A stretch of DNA of 64,000 bases from CAYNHQ01 sp964397255 (GCA_964397255.1 CAYNHQ010000006.1:62001-126000); one strand, 5' to 3'; shown: positions 17,937 through 27,701, numbered from the stretch's first letter. The notes: generated from the letters alone by a model not told the origin. A program made the numbers and translations.

Positions 17937-19223
17937 ATGTCGGCCAGAATTGAAGCGGTGCGCGCGAGAGAGATTCTCGATTCGCGGGGAAACCCGACGG
18001 TGGAGGCCGACGTCCTTCTCTCCTCCGGAATATTAGGTCGAGCCGCTGTGCCGTCTGGAGCTTCCACCGGCTCGAAGGAGGCCATTGAATTGCGCGACAA
18101 CGACCCGAAAGTCTTTCAGGGTAAAGGGGTTCGAAAAGCGGTGGCCAACGTAATGGAAGTGATCGGTCCGGCTCTTCGGGGGGCTGATCCCTTTTCTCAA
18201 AGCCAGATCGATCGGAAAATGATTGATCTGGATGGCACCGAAAACAAATCGAAGCTCGGAGCCAATGCGATTTTGGGAGTTTCGATGGCGGTGGCCCGCG
18301 CGGCGGCAGCAGAACGTAAGCTGTCTCTCTACGTTTATCTCGGGGGAAGAACGGCGGCGATGCTTCCGGTTCCCCTTATGAATGTCATCAACGGCGGCGT
18401 TCATGCGGATAACAGCCTCGATATTCAGGAATTCATGATCGTTCCCCATGGCTTCGATACTTTTTCCGAAGCGCTTCGTGCCGGAACGGAAACATTTCAT
18501 GTGCTCAAGAAAGTTCTCAAGGAACGAAAATACTCTACGGCGGTCGGCGATGAAGGGGGATTCGCTCCGAATATCAAAGCCACAGGCGATGCGGTTCGTT
18601 TGCTCGTCGAGTCGATTGAAAAGGCGGGATATGAACCCGGAGAACAAATTTCAATCGCTCTGGATGCGGCGGCTACGGAATTTTATCGAGACGGAAAATA
18701 CGTGGCGATCAAGGGGGAGGGAACGCCGAAATCAGCCGAGGAAATGATCGGCATTTACGAGAACCTGACGAAAGTGGCTCCGTTGATTTCAATTGAAGAT
18801 GGTTTAGCCGAGAATGATTGGGCGGGTTGGAAGAAACTGACGGAGAAGATGGGAAAGAAGGTACAGCTTGTCGGTGACGATCTTTTTGTAACGAATCCAA
18901 AGTTACTCAAAAAGGGAATTGAAACGGAGACCGCTAACGCGATTCTCATTAAGCTCAATCAAATCGGGACACTTTCAGAAACATTGGAAACGATCGAAAT
19001 GGCCCAGGAGGCGGAGTTTGCAACGGTGATTTCCCATCGATCGGGCGAAACCGAAGACCCGTTCATCGCTGATCTCGCCGTAGCCACAGAAGCGGGCCAA
19101 ATTAAAACCGGTTCACTGTGCCGAACCGACCGCGTGGCCAAATACAATCAGCTCCTTCGAATTGAAGAGGCCCTCGGCGACAAAGCCGACTTCGCCGGCA
19201 ACGCCATTCTACGAAATGAGTAA
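17937..19223 (+). CDS. eno: Enolase (phosphopyruvate hydratase)
   Basis: Interconverts 2-phosphoglycerate and phosphoenolpyruvate in glycolysis and gluconeogenesis. The 428 residues match bacterial enolases in length and carry ILDSRGNPTVE (14-24), PSGASTG(S)KEA, the metal ligands in ISIEDGLAENDW and LVGDDLFVTN, KLNQIGT and SHRSGETEDPFIADLAV. AGGAG precedes the ATG by about 7 nt. Confidence 0.98.
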   Translation: MSARIEAVRAREILDSRGNPTVEADVLLSSGILGRAAVPSGASTGSKEAIELRDNDPKVFQGKGVRKAVANVMEVIGPALRGADPFSQSQIDRKMIDLDGTENKSKLGANAILGVSMAVARAAAAERKLSLYVYLGGRTAAMLPVPLMNVINGGVHADNSLDIQEFMIVPHGFDTFSEALRAGTETFHVLKKVLKERKYSTAVGDEGGFAPNIKATGDAVRLLVESIEKAGYEPGEQISIALDAAATEFYRDGKYVAIKGEGTPKSAEEMIGIYENLTKVAPLISIEDGLAENDWAGWKKLTEKMGKKVQLVGDDLFVTNPKLLKKGIETETANAILIKLNQIGTLSETLETIEMAQEAEFATVISHRSGETEDPFIADLAVATEAGQIKTGSLCRTDRVAKYNQLLRIEEALGDKADFAGNAILRNE

Positions 19224-19322
19224 AGGAGTAGCGGGTCCTGTCACCTCTGGGGCCCTCCCAAGCCTCCCGAGAAGAGTCGGTTGGGCACCCCCCATCGGTG
19301 CCACCCGCGCGGTCGCTACAGC

Positions 19323-20756
19323 TTAAACGCGGATCTCGGGTTTTTGGCGGAGGCGAGTGCGGTATTTGGAGCGAATGGGCTCGACGACTTCTTTGAGAAA
19401 CGCTTCGGTTTGCTCGGGAGCAAGGCCCACAAACTGCGACGGGTCGGCCCGAACGATCATTTTGGGCGGAACTTTTGAAAAAGCCGCGTCTTTTCGCAGG
19501 CGCGAAAGAAGATCGTTGGCCGCCCCTTTTTCACGGATGGCTTTAACCACCTCGCGCGAATGTTGCTGAATCCTTTTATGCAGCTGCTGTCGGTCCCCAC
19601 CTGCACGAACCGCCGCCATGAGCACCTCTTCAGTCTGCAAAAACGGCAGCTCGCGATCCAGATTTTGGCGAATCACTTCATGATTTACTTTGAGGCCGCT
19701 CGTAATATTGATCACCAAGTTAAGAACTCCGTCTGTCGCTAAGAAAGAATGGGGAATCACCAGCCTTCGATTCGCCGAATCGTCAAGCGTCCGCTCGAAC
19801 CACTGGCTCGAAGCCGTACCATACGTGTTTCCCACCAAGTTCATCACATACCGTGAAAGGGCACAGACCCGCTCCGAGCGCATCGGATTGAGTTTGTACG
19901 GCATCGCCGAAGAACCCACCTGATCGGCTTCATGGGGCTCCTCCACTTCACGAAGCGCCTGCAAGAGCCTTAGATCCGTGGCGAACTTCGACGCCGACTC
20001 GCAAATGTTTGCCAGTAAAGTCACTATTTTTGTATCGACTTTTCGGGGATAGGTTTGCCCCGTCACACGATACGAAGAATCAAATCCCATTCGCTTCGTC
20101 ACCAAACGGTCGAGATCAAGAACTTTTTTCTTATTCCCCTCAAAGAGTTTCAAAAAACTATCTTGCGTTCCTGTCGCACCTTTCACGCCGTGAAAACGGA
20201 GTTCCTTTAACTCGAATTCAAGGCGAGAAAGATCCATCGCAAAATCCTGAATCCAAAGCGACGCCCTCTTTCCTACCGTCGTCGGCTGCGCCGGTTGAAA
20301 ATGGGTGAATGCCACTGTCGCGGTTTCTTTTTCATCCTCGGCAAAGGAGGCCAAGCGATCAATCGCCGTCGCCAATTTTCCAAGGATTAGCTCCAGCGCT
20401 TCACGCATTAAAATGAGGTCGGCATTATCCGTGACATAGGCGCTCGTCGCACCCAAGTGAATAATGCCCGCCGCCTTCTTCGCCTGTTGCCCGTAAGCAT
20501 AAACATGCGACATGACATCATGACGGGTTTCCTTTTCACGCCGTTCGGCTACATCCCAGTTGATCTTTTCTTTGAATTTCTTCAATTCGGCGATCTGTGA
20601 TTTATCGATCGGAAGACCCAGCTCTCGCTCAGCGTCGGCCAAGGCGATCCAAAGCTCGCGCCAAAGCTCGATCCGGCGCTGGGGCGTAAAGATATCCGCC
20701 ATTTCCGGACTCGCGTACCGGGCGACAACCACATCAGTTTTAACGGCCTGTGCCAT
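19323..20756 (-). CDS. purB: Adenylosuccinate lyase
   Basis: Catalyses two fumarate-releasing steps of purine synthesis (SAICAR to AICAR, adenylosuccinate to AMP). The 477 residues carry the fumarase/aspartase signature SSAMPYKLNPMRSE (~292-305), the catalytic His region TAFTHFQPAQPTTVGKR-like block (~150-165) and GATSAYVTDNADL. The sequence and length match the longer, ADSL-like subgroup rather than the ~430-residue B. subtilis type. No strong ribosome site is visible. Monocistronic; faces eno convergently across a 99-bp gap with a 6-bp hairpin lacking a T-tract. Confidence 0.94.
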   Translation of the reverse strand: MAQAVKTDVVVARYASPEMADIFTPQRRIELWRELWIALADAERELGLPIDKSQIAELKKFKEKINWDVAERREKETRHDVMSHVYAYGQQAKKAAGIIHLGATSAYVTDNADLILMREALELILGKLATAIDRLASFAEDEKETATVAFTHFQPAQPTTVGKRASLWIQDFAMDLSRLEFELKELRFHGVKGATGTQDSFLKLFEGNKKKVLDLDRLVTKRMGFDSSYRVTGQTYPRKVDTKIVTLLANICESASKFATDLRLLQALREVEEPHEADQVGSSAMPYKLNPMRSERVCALSRYVMNLVGNTYGTASSQWFERTLDDSANRRLVIPHSFLATDGVLNLVINITSGLKVNHEVIRQNLDRELPFLQTEEVLMAAVRAGGDRQQLHKRIQQHSREVVKAIREKGAANDLLSRLRKDAAFSKVPPKMIVRADPSQFVGLAPEQTEAFLKEVVEPIRSKYRTRLRQKPEIRV

Positions 20757-20814
20757 GAAGGGTGCGCACTTTATCCAAAGGGAGCCGAGGGAGCAAATCG
20801 GATGGAGTCGAAGA

Positions 20815-22194
20815 TCATTTTAGCTCTTGCATCAAACCTGGATCGTTGGAAGCGATATAAAAATTTCCCAGTGTCTTGCTCTCGGGGAGTTTTTCTTTGC
20901 TCACAAACGCACGAATCGGAATGCGCAAGCGTGGAAGGATCGTGCTTACAGAATTCTTGTCCGGAAGATATACCCATTGTCGCGGATGATCGGATGCCAC
21001 TGCGGCTGTGACAAAATCACCATGACTCAAATTAGACCCGACCAATGAGGTCGCAACAAGGCGTTGAAAACTCGGTGATCTACTTAGAAACATTCCAGCT
21101 TCAATCGCCTCTTTGGAAAAGTCGGGAGTCATTCGATAGGTTTTCCAACTGCCCCATACCACCATCGATGCCGCGAAAGATAAGGCGAGAATGCGGTAAC
21201 CTTTGTGCCAGAGACGATCCAGGCCAATCCCCATAAGAATTGAAACCCATAAAGCTGAAACATACATGGCCCTTTCCGGCAATACAGTAGGGGGCTGACC
21301 TGCAACCAATAGGAACTCCATCAGAACAAAAATAAATCCTGCCCCAACAATTATTCGGTTCCGCCCTTTTGTTTTCTTTGCTGTCAGCAGCGATACAAGA
21401 AGAACGATGGGGGCCAGGGGGCTGTGGATCAAAAAAGCAAATGGAACAATTCCGTACGACAATTTGCTCGCGCCAAAAAATTCGGCGGAATCAAATTGTT
21501 GATAGTGAAAACTAACGAGTGGGTCCCCAAACCGATTGTACGAAATTGCAAACCAGATGAGAGGAAAAAGAAAAAGAAAAAGAAGAACCAAGCAAATCAC
21601 CCGAAGCGGAAATCGACAAATGACTCCCAACCAGCATGCAGCAAAAATAAGAAGAAGCCAGGCATTGAATCGACAACATGAAGCAAGTGATAGAGGTATG
21701 AGCCCCAAAAATAAATGGGACGACTTTTTTTGTTTTTCCCAGACTAGCAATTGATCGGCGGAAATGAAAAGGAGCAGGGCAAAGAGCGGCTCGCTGAGGG
21801 CCGAAAAGCTGATCCACATGCGAAGAGAAAGAAATGTGGAGAATATAAGGGCTCCAATTGCGGCTCCCAGGCGCCCCGTGTGACGATACGTAGCATTTCC
21901 AATGACGAAAAGAAGCAAAGCTGAAAGTAAACCGGTGATCACCCGGCATGTGAGCAGAGGTGGAACTCCGGTCTTAAGAACGAACCCATACACCCAACTA
22001 TAAAGTGGGAGCCATGAGGGAACTTGAATAAGCTTTGGGAAATTCCACATGGCCGCCCAATAGACCCGAGTAAAGTCATCGCGGCAGATCGCAGGATAGT
22101 GAAAGATCCCCCAGAGCGAAATCGCAAAGGAGAGAATCGTGAATCCAAGTGAAATAAGACATATTTTTGATGGTAAACGCACGAAGCATCTCAT
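20815..22194 (-). CDS. Integral-membrane GT-C glycosyltransferase (GT39/ArnT-like)
   Basis: A 459-residue protein with about 10-12 hydrophobic helices and a first loop carrying an acidic pair (CRDDFTRVYW, ~37-46), the layout of lipid-phosphate-sugar-dependent GT-C glycosyltransferases. A soluble C-terminal segment (~360-459) follows. Donor and acceptor cannot be read from the sequence. The codon usage appears more A+T-rich than neighbouring housekeeping genes, with A-rich runs on the plus strand near 21570, consistent with horizontal transfer. AGGGAGG precedes the ATG. Divergent from selB. Confidence 0.7.
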   Translation of the reverse strand: MRCFVRLPSKICLISLGFTILSFAISLWGIFHYPAICRDDFTRVYWAAMWNFPKLIQVPSWLPLYSWVYGFVLKTGVPPLLTCRVITGLLSALLLFVIGNATYRHTGRLGAAIGALIFSTFLSLRMWISFSALSEPLFALLLFISADQLLVWEKQKKSSHLFLGLIPLSLASCCRFNAWLLLIFAACWLGVICRFPLRVICLVLLFLFLFPLIWFAISYNRFGDPLVSFHYQQFDSAEFFGASKLSYGIVPFAFLIHSPLAPIVLLVSLLTAKKTKGRNRIIVGAGFIFVLMEFLLVAGQPPTVLPERAMYVSALWVSILMGIGLDRLWHKGYRILALSFAASMVVWGSWKTYRMTPDFSKEAIEAGMFLSRSPSFQRLVATSLVGSNLSHGDFVTAAVASDHPRQWVYLPDKNSVSTILPRLRIPIRAFVSKEKLPESKTLGNFYIASNDPGLMQELK

Positions 22195-22240
22195 CGTACC
22201 TCCCTTTACAGACCAAAGGAATTGAGGGAGAGAAGACCGA

Positions 22241-23656
22241 ATGCCTCAACTCGTTCTTGCTACCGCAGGACATATTGATCATGGGAAGACAGCGCTTGTA
22301 CGTGCGCTGACAGGAGTAGAGACCGACCGCCTGCCGGAGGAAAAACGCCGGGGGATCTCCATTGAATTGGGCTATGCCCCATTATCCTTGGGCGATGGCA
22401 CATTGATTTCGATCATTGACGTGCCGGGACATGAACGTTTTATGAATACGATGATCGCGGGTGCCATGTTTGCGGATGCCGCGCTCTTGGTGGTGGCGGC
22501 CGATGAGGGAATTCGTCCTCAGACGCTCGAGCATCTTGAAATGATATCTATGCTTCGCATTCCGGAGTTGATTTGCGCACTCACGAAAAAAGACCGCATA
22601 AGCTCCGAGCAAATCGCCGAGCGAACCCAAGAGATTCGGCACGCATGTGAAAAGGCGGGATATGAAAAAGTGAATGTGGTGTCTGTCGACAGCCACAAGG
22701 GCGATGGAATTTCTACACTTAAAGAAGTGCTTGGACGGGTCCGCCCAAAAGAAAGCTCCAGCGGTAAGCGCCCTTTCCTTTTTCCGATCGACCGTATCTT
22801 TACTCGTCCAGGGTTTGGAACCATTGTCACGGGGACGCTGCGGGATAGAGAAGTGCGTCGGGATGAGACGTTGGAGCTTTTTCCTTCCCGGAAGAGAGCC
22901 ACAGTCCGGTCGCTGGAAATTTTTGGAAGGATCGTGGAAAAAGCGGTGGGCCCCACGCGCCTTGCGATCAATCTATCCGGAATTTCCAAAGAGGAGGTTT
23001 CAAGGGGGAACGTTCTTATTCGACAGAGTGAATTTGAAACCCACTCACGTTTCAAAATAAAGCTTTCTAAGAAACCACCTTCTCAGCGTCTCCGAGTTCT
23101 GTACGGAATGGCGGAGTTGCGAGGTAGAGTTCGAAAAGATGAGCTGATTCTCAAAGATCCATTTCCTTTTCGGATCGGAGATCGAGTCGTGCTTCGAACG
23201 GAGTCTCCACCACGAACCGTAGGTGCCGCCACTGTCCTGGAACCCGCGCGGAAGCAAAAAGGGAATAAGCCAGGAAAAGTACGCCCCCCAGGGCCCAATC
23301 GGGCAGCAATTCACTCGCTCATCAAAAAAATTCAAATCGGAAAAAGAACTCCACCCTCGATCGAAGAATTAATGATGGAGGATCCATCGCTTAAAGGCGC
23401 TCTGCCGCTGGCATTGCAAGGGGGAGAAATCGAACGAGTTTCCACGTCGCTTTATTACGACAGCCATATTCTTCGCGATCTTCATTCCGATATCCGCCAT
23501 TACTTCAAGACACATGATGCTTTGACGTTCGAAGAGTGGAAAAAAATCGCCCAGGTCAGTCGAAAATATGCGATTCCTCTATTGGAGGCTTTTGATCAAC
23601 GCAAAATTACGATCTGCCGACCTGACAAGGTCCGAATCAGAGGACCCAATCTTTAA
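22241..23656 (+). CDS. selB: Selenocysteine-specific elongation factor SelB, short form
   Basis: GTPase that delivers Sec-tRNA(Sec) to UGA codons marked by a SECIS element. G motifs are AGHIDHGKT (9-17), DVPGHERFMNTMIAG (~60-74) and the SelB-type TKKD in place of NKxD; RGISIELGYA is typical of SelB. At 471 residues it is well short of the usual ~620-640: after the beta-barrel domains there is a compressed winged-helix region, but the last winged helix (SRKYAIPLLEAFD, ~445-457), which contacts SECIS in the family, is kept. selA, selD and a tRNA-Sec gene are not in the window. Confidence 0.88.
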   Translation: MPQLVLATAGHIDHGKTALVRALTGVETDRLPEEKRRGISIELGYAPLSLGDGTLISIIDVPGHERFMNTMIAGAMFADAALLVVAADEGIRPQTLEHLEMISMLRIPELICALTKKDRISSEQIAERTQEIRHACEKAGYEKVNVVSVDSHKGDGISTLKEVLGRVRPKESSSGKRPFLFPIDRIFTRPGFGTIVTGTLRDREVRRDETLELFPSRKRATVRSLEIFGRIVEKAVGPTRLAINLSGISKEEVSRGNVLIRQSEFETHSRFKIKLSKKPPSQRLRVLYGMAELRGRVRKDELILKDPFPFRIGDRVVLRTESPPRTVGAATVLEPARKQKGNKPGKVRPPGPNRAAIHSLIKKIQIGKRTPPSIEELMMEDPSLKGALPLALQGGEIERVSTSLYYDSHILRDLHSDIRHYFKTHDALTFEEWKKIAQVSRKYAIPLLEAFDQRKITICRPDKVRIRGPNL

Positions 23657-24789
23657 ATGTTGAAGGAAATGTTGATCGCGTAGCGGGCATTGTTGTCTTC
23701 ACGTGTAAAGACGCCGATTTCCTCGTTGTAGTACGCCGCATCGATGGTCATGATCCAAAAATCGAGACCCAACCCCGCCGTGAAATACCCTTGAGACATT
23801 CCCAAGCGAAGAGCCAGAATCCATGGGAGCTGCGACTCCACCCCAAAGTGAACTTTGGAAAGAAAATCACGTTCTTGATTCAGGTCACGAAAATCGAGAG
23901 CCACGGAGTTCTTGATCTTCCAAATATCAGGATGGACGGCCATTCCGACTCCCATGGCTTGTTCGTTTCCTCGGGCCGCGCCAAACGATACGCCTCCCAT
24001 ATCTTGCCAGGTGAATCCGACTTCGGGCTTGAGGTAACCAAAGCCGGGGACATCTTTGAGAAAATTGAGGTTGCTCTTCAATCCTAAATCGACGGCCAGG
24101 CCGAAGCGATGGCCTTTAATTTTTTCCAGTTGACTAATGACGAGTGGGTCGCCGTTGGGCCCGTCGACTGCATCCGCGAACGTGATTTCTTGATCGGCCT
24201 CATCCATGGCAAAACGCGCAGTGGGCCGAAGAGTCACACCGAACTGAATCGCTTTTTCAAAAAAATCGTAGGCGCCCGAAACATACCCGGCGACATCACC
24301 CAAGTTCTGAACTTGGAAGTTTGGATACGCGAGGTTTCGAAATGAAAAGTCGATTCTTTCATCAAACAAAACGCCCGCGGCGAAGTTATGCCGGGCATAA
24401 TTAAGCACGTCTAACGTAAGACGGAGATGCTCATATTCTCCCACGTGGTCTTTAATAAATTGATCGAGGATGGATGTAGCTTCGGCGTCACCGTTCGAAG
24501 CTTTGAGACTATCTGTAAGGTCTTTCATGTCTTGGGCGATTCGAATACCGTCTTTCGACATATCGAAGGTGGGAGAAAAAAATTGGAATCTTCCCTTTTC
24601 GAGATCATTAAGGCCCGCTGGATTGTAAAAGGGAGAGGAATCCGCCGTTCCTTGAAGGGCGATGCCCACATTTCCCATACCGAGGTTACGAACCTTTCGA
24701 TTCAGCGTAGGGCCTTCCTGAGGAAATTGGGCCAGGGCCGGCGTCGCCACGAGTAGGAACAATGCTACAAAACGAAGTATCAGTTTCAT
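23653..24789 (-). CDS. Outer-membrane protein, PorV/FadL-like barrel
   Basis: A 378-residue exported protein: signal peptide (LILRFVALFLLVATPALAQ), then the motif LGMGNVGIAL followed by SPFYNPAGLNDLEKGRFQF, the N-terminal pattern of UPF0164/PorV/FadL-type barrels, and regular beta strands to a C-terminal NISFNI. AAGGAG 6 nt upstream supports the ATG at 24789 over the ATG at 24807. It follows the lipoprotein gene after 18 bp, so the two are probably one operon. Ligand unknown. Its stop overlaps the convergent selB stop region by 4 bp. Confidence 0.65.
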   Translation of the reverse strand: MKLILRFVALFLLVATPALAQFPQEGPTLNRKVRNLGMGNVGIALQGTADSSPFYNPAGLNDLEKGRFQFFSPTFDMSKDGIRIAQDMKDLTDSLKASNGDAEATSILDQFIKDHVGEYEHLRLTLDVLNYARHNFAAGVLFDERIDFSFRNLAYPNFQVQNLGDVAGYVSGAYDFFEKAIQFGVTLRPTARFAMDEADQEITFADAVDGPNGDPLVISQLEKIKGHRFGLAVDLGLKSNLNFLKDVPGFGYLKPEVGFTWQDMGGVSFGAARGNEQAMGVGMAVHPDIWKIKNSVALDFRDLNQERDFLSKVHFGVESQLPWILALRLGMSQGYFTAGLGLDFWIMTIDAAYYNEEIGVFTREDNNARYAINISFNI

Positions 24790-24807
24790 CTTGGCTCCTT
24801 GAATCAT

Positions 24808-25611
24808 TTATTTAGGAACAACGCAGAGACTGGTGTCACATACCGTCAAGCCGTTACAAAATTGCTTGGCTAGATAATTTTGCGCGCCGACTTGGGCATC
24901 GCCACCAGCCGCCGTAATTTCCTTAGCCAAATCTGTGCTCACATTCGTGAGACGATCGTTCAGCGCGAAGCTGGAGGGAAGGCCGGCATGTCTCCCGTCA
25001 CTGTTTATGTTGCTCACGTTGTCCTCAAATCGTGTCGCCGCACTTCCGCTAAGTGCACTGGGATCAAAGTCATCCGGAACCCCATCCTTGTTTGGACTCG
25101 CATGGTCGGCGTTGCAAAGTTTGTCGGCAGAAGTTGCTCCGATTTGGGAATTCACGGTAGCGATTTCAAACAGGCGGGTCACGTAAAGCTGGAGGTAGTC
25201 GTCCACTGTCCGAATGTCTTTGGGAATACTAATCAGCACATCCCTTGCATCTTGAATATTTTTAAGGGTGTCCCCCGCCAATTCGGGTGCTATTCGCGCG
25301 AACGTTTCGAAATCTGATTCGCCGGATTTCTTATCTTTTTCCACATTTGACATGAGGCCCAGGTAGCTTCTGCCATTGGCCAAAAAGGCTTGACCGATTA
25401 GGGAAGAAGCCAGAAGAAATTTCCCGTCGTGGTTGCTTGGATCCTCCGCCAGAGCAGCGCGGCAGCTTGTCTCGGCTGCAGCATATTCTCCTTTATCGAG
25501 AAGAAAGCGAGCTTCCTCCAGATTTTTATTAACATCAGAAGCGCAACTCAAAAGCAGGGTGGCTGCTGCAAAAATCATCCAGATTCGTGAAGTTTTCAGT
25601 TGAAAGGTCAT
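24808..25611 (-). CDS. TPR-like lipoprotein
   Basis: A 267-residue lipoprotein with signal peptide and lipobox LLLSC (Cys ~20). The N-terminal third has a TPR unit (LEEARFLLDKGEYAAAETSCRAALAEDPSNHDGKFLLA-type helices, ~28-65); the rest has no family I recognise. The C-terminus contains three cysteines (QFCNGLTVCDTSLCVV), possible disulfides. GGAG upstream supports the ATG at 25611. Co-directional with the downstream OMP, suggesting a shared envelope function, perhaps an assembly partner for the barrel (inference). Confidence 0.6.
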   Translation of the reverse strand: MTFQLKTSRIWMIFAAATLLLSCASDVNKNLEEARFLLDKGEYAAAETSCRAALAEDPSNHDGKFLLASSLIGQAFLANGRSYLGLMSNVEKDKKSGESDFETFARIAPELAGDTLKNIQDARDVLISIPKDIRTVDDYLQLYVTRLFEIATVNSQIGATSADKLCNADHASPNKDGVPDDFDPSALSGSAATRFEDNVSNINSDGRHAGLPSSFALNDRLTNVSTDLAKEITAAGGDAQVGAQNYLAKQFCNGLTVCDTSLCVVPK

Positions 25612-25679
25612 GCGTTTACTCCATCCCAAAAAAGTTTTGGTTAGTTTGGCGCGGCTTGCCGGGGAACGCAATGAAAAAT

Positions 25680-25707
25680 GTGAAAGTTCTCTGGCTGTCG
25701 TTATAGT
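25680..25707 (+). promoter_or_regulatory. Candidate promoter of moxR operon
   Basis: GTGAAA (25680-25685), 16-bp spacer, TATAGT (25702-25707). The predicted transcript start is about 3 nt before the moxR ATG and there is no ribosome site, suggesting a leaderless message. Confidence 0.35.
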
Positions 25708-25716
25708 GGCGCCGGC

Positions 25717-26670
25717 ATGCACCCCTTTCAAAAAGATTTGGACGGTCTCCGGCAATCCATCGGCCGTTCTGTCCTGGGAAAAGAAGGTGCAATCGAATGG
25801 ACGCTCGTGGCATTGATCGGTCAAGGACATCTATTGATCGAAGATGTGCCCGGCGTAGGAAAAACGACACTCGCTGTTTCCCTCGCTCGCTCCATTGACG
25901 GTGCGTTTCAACGTATTCAATTTACGAGCGATTTACTTCCATCCGACGTTCTCGGAGTGACTATTTTTCGTCCCGAATCAAACGAATTTGAATTCAAACC
26001 CGGACCTATTTTCGCCAACGTGGTTCTGGCGGATGAAATCAACCGGACGACGCCGAAGACTCAGAGCGCGCTCTTGGAAGCCATGCAAGATGGAAGAGTA
26101 ACGATTGAACGCACCACGCATGATCTTCCGCATCCTTTTATGGTTTTGGCCACACAAAATCCAATTGAGTTTCATGGAACCTATCCTCTCCCCGAATCGC
26201 AGCTCGATCGCTTTATGATGCGAATCCGTATGGGCTATCCGGCGCCGGAAGCTGAAATTCGGATTTTAGAATCGAAAGGAAAAAGAGCGGACGATCGAAC
26301 GATGGCTCCGGTTTGCACCGGAAATCGGATTCTGGAAATTCAGCGGGCTTCGCAGGAGGTTCGCGTGGATCCTGCGATTTCCAAATACATGGTCGATATC
26401 ATCGGGCGAACGCGAAATTCCCGCGACCTTGAACTGGGAGTCAGCCCTCGGGGTGCGGTTTCCCTCTTTCGTGCGATCCAGGCGCGGGCCTTTTTGCATG
26501 GACGAGACTATGTCACTCCCGACGATGTAAAAATACTGGCCACGCCCGTGTTGGCGCATCGAATGATCGTCAGCAGCCGAAGATCGACCCTGCCAAATAC
26601 GGAAGACAATCGGGGAGCGGCGGATGCCATTCTTCGAGAAATTTTAGATTCGGTCGAGGTTCCCGTGTGA
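25717..26670 (+). CDS. MoxR-family AAA+ ATPase
   Basis: Chaperone-like AAA+ ATPase of the MoxR group, which works with DUF58/VWA partners in envelope stress or protein maturation. The 317 residues contain Walker A (EDVPGVGKTTLA, ~42-53), Walker B (VVLADEINRTTPKTQSALLEAM, ~104-125), sensor 1 (VLATQNPIE, ~148-156) and the ESQLDRFMMRI arginine-finger region. First gene of a three-gene set with the DUF58 and TgpA-like genes, each coupled by GTGA overlaps. Confidence 0.93.
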   Translation: MHPFQKDLDGLRQSIGRSVLGKEGAIEWTLVALIGQGHLLIEDVPGVGKTTLAVSLARSIDGAFQRIQFTSDLLPSDVLGVTIFRPESNEFEFKPGPIFANVVLADEINRTTPKTQSALLEAMQDGRVTIERTTHDLPHPFMVLATQNPIEFHGTYPLPESQLDRFMMRIRMGYPAPEAEIRILESKGKRADDRTMAPVCTGNRILEIQRASQEVRVDPAISKYMVDIIGRTRNSRDLELGVSPRGAVSLFRAIQARAFLHGRDYVTPDDVKILATPVLAHRMIVSSRRSTLPNTEDNRGAADAILREILDSVEVPV

Positions 26671-27701
26671 ACCCCAGGCTGCTCCGCATTAAAATCACGC
26701 GAAGCGGCTGGCTTTTTGTCTTTCTCTCGCTTGGTGTCGGCGCGTCAGCGCTCAATACGGGGAACAACCTCCTCTATCTTCTGTTCGGCACCATGCTGAG
26801 CTTTCTGATCCTTTCAGGCCTTCTTTCCAACAACACACTTCAACATCTGGCCATTCATCCCTATTTTCCCTCGCGCATTTTTGTGGATCAGCCGGTATCT
26901 GTCCGGCTGGAACTTGAGAACCGTAAGCGGCTATTCCCCTCTTTCGCGCTATCTCTAGCTCCACGCGGAAATGAATCGGAAAAAATCGATTCAGCTTTTA
27001 TCATTAAACTACCTGCGGGGGCTTCTACTCGAACAGAAAATCACATTCGCTTTCGAAAGCGGGGGAAATCCAAACTTCCCACCTATGCGGTGGAAACGGC
27101 ATATCCATTCGGTCTTATTAAAAAAAATCTTGCGGTTTCATCAGAAGGTGAAACCATCGTGTATCCGAAATTGGTCGATCTCGACCCCTGGCTCGCGGAG
27201 CAGCGAAATTGGATGGGCGAATTTCTTTCGGGGGAGCGTGGAGGCACCACTCATCCCTACGGCATTCGCGATCTTATTGAAGGAGACCCCGCCCGACTGA
27301 TTCACTGGAAAAGTTCGGCTAAACAACAAAAATGGAAGGTGAAGGAATTTGAGTCGGAAAAACGTTTGCGCGTGACGGTAGAGGTCGTCCTCGCGCCGAA
27401 AGATCAATCGCAACCGAAATGGAGAGAGCTTGCCATTTCATCTGCGACCACGCTTATCGTTCTGTTATTCTCAAGAGGCATTGAGATTACGCTCGATCTC
27501 AATTCTGAAACGATAGAACCCGAAGGGCGAGGCTATTTGGACGCCTACCTGACGGCCCTTGCGCTCGCCAACCCCCCTCGAATTTCTCCTCCCCGTCGAA
27601 ATGTTCGTCCGGGTGAAACCGTTGCGGTGGTGAGCGATCTCCCCTCGATTCATGCGGACGGAAATTTTGCCATCGGCCGAGAGGAACTGGAGCGACTGTG
27701 A
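26667..27701 (+). CDS. DUF58 (VWA-like) membrane protein
   Basis: A 344-residue protein with two N-terminal transmembrane helices (~13-30 and 34-52), a beta-rich middle, and the DUF58 signature GTTHPYGIRDLIEGDPARLIHWK (~193-215 region). DUF58 proteins are the usual partners of MoxR ATPases; their biochemical role is unsettled. GTG start overlapping the moxR stop (GTGA). Confidence 0.88.
   Translation: MNPRLLRIKITRSGWLFVFLSLGVGASALNTGNNLLYLLFGTMLSFLILSGLLSNNTLQHLAIHPYFPSRIFVDQPVSVRLELENRKRLFPSFALSLAPRGNESEKIDSAFIIKLPAGASTRTENHIRFRKRGKSKLPTYAVETAYPFGLIKKNLAVSSEGETIVYPKLVDLDPWLAEQRNWMGEFLSGERGGTTHPYGIRDLIEGDPARLIHWKSSAKQQKWKVKEFESEKRLRVTVEVVLAPKDQSQPKWRELAISSATTLIVLLFSRGIEITLDLNSETIEPEGRGYLDAYLTALALANPPRISPPRRNVRPGETVAVVSDLPSIHADGNFAIGREELERL

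Noticed and set aside
19284..19302. Intrinsic terminator between eno and purB
   Set aside because: There is a 6-bp GGCACC/GGTGCC stem with a 7-nt loop, but no T-run follows on either strand.
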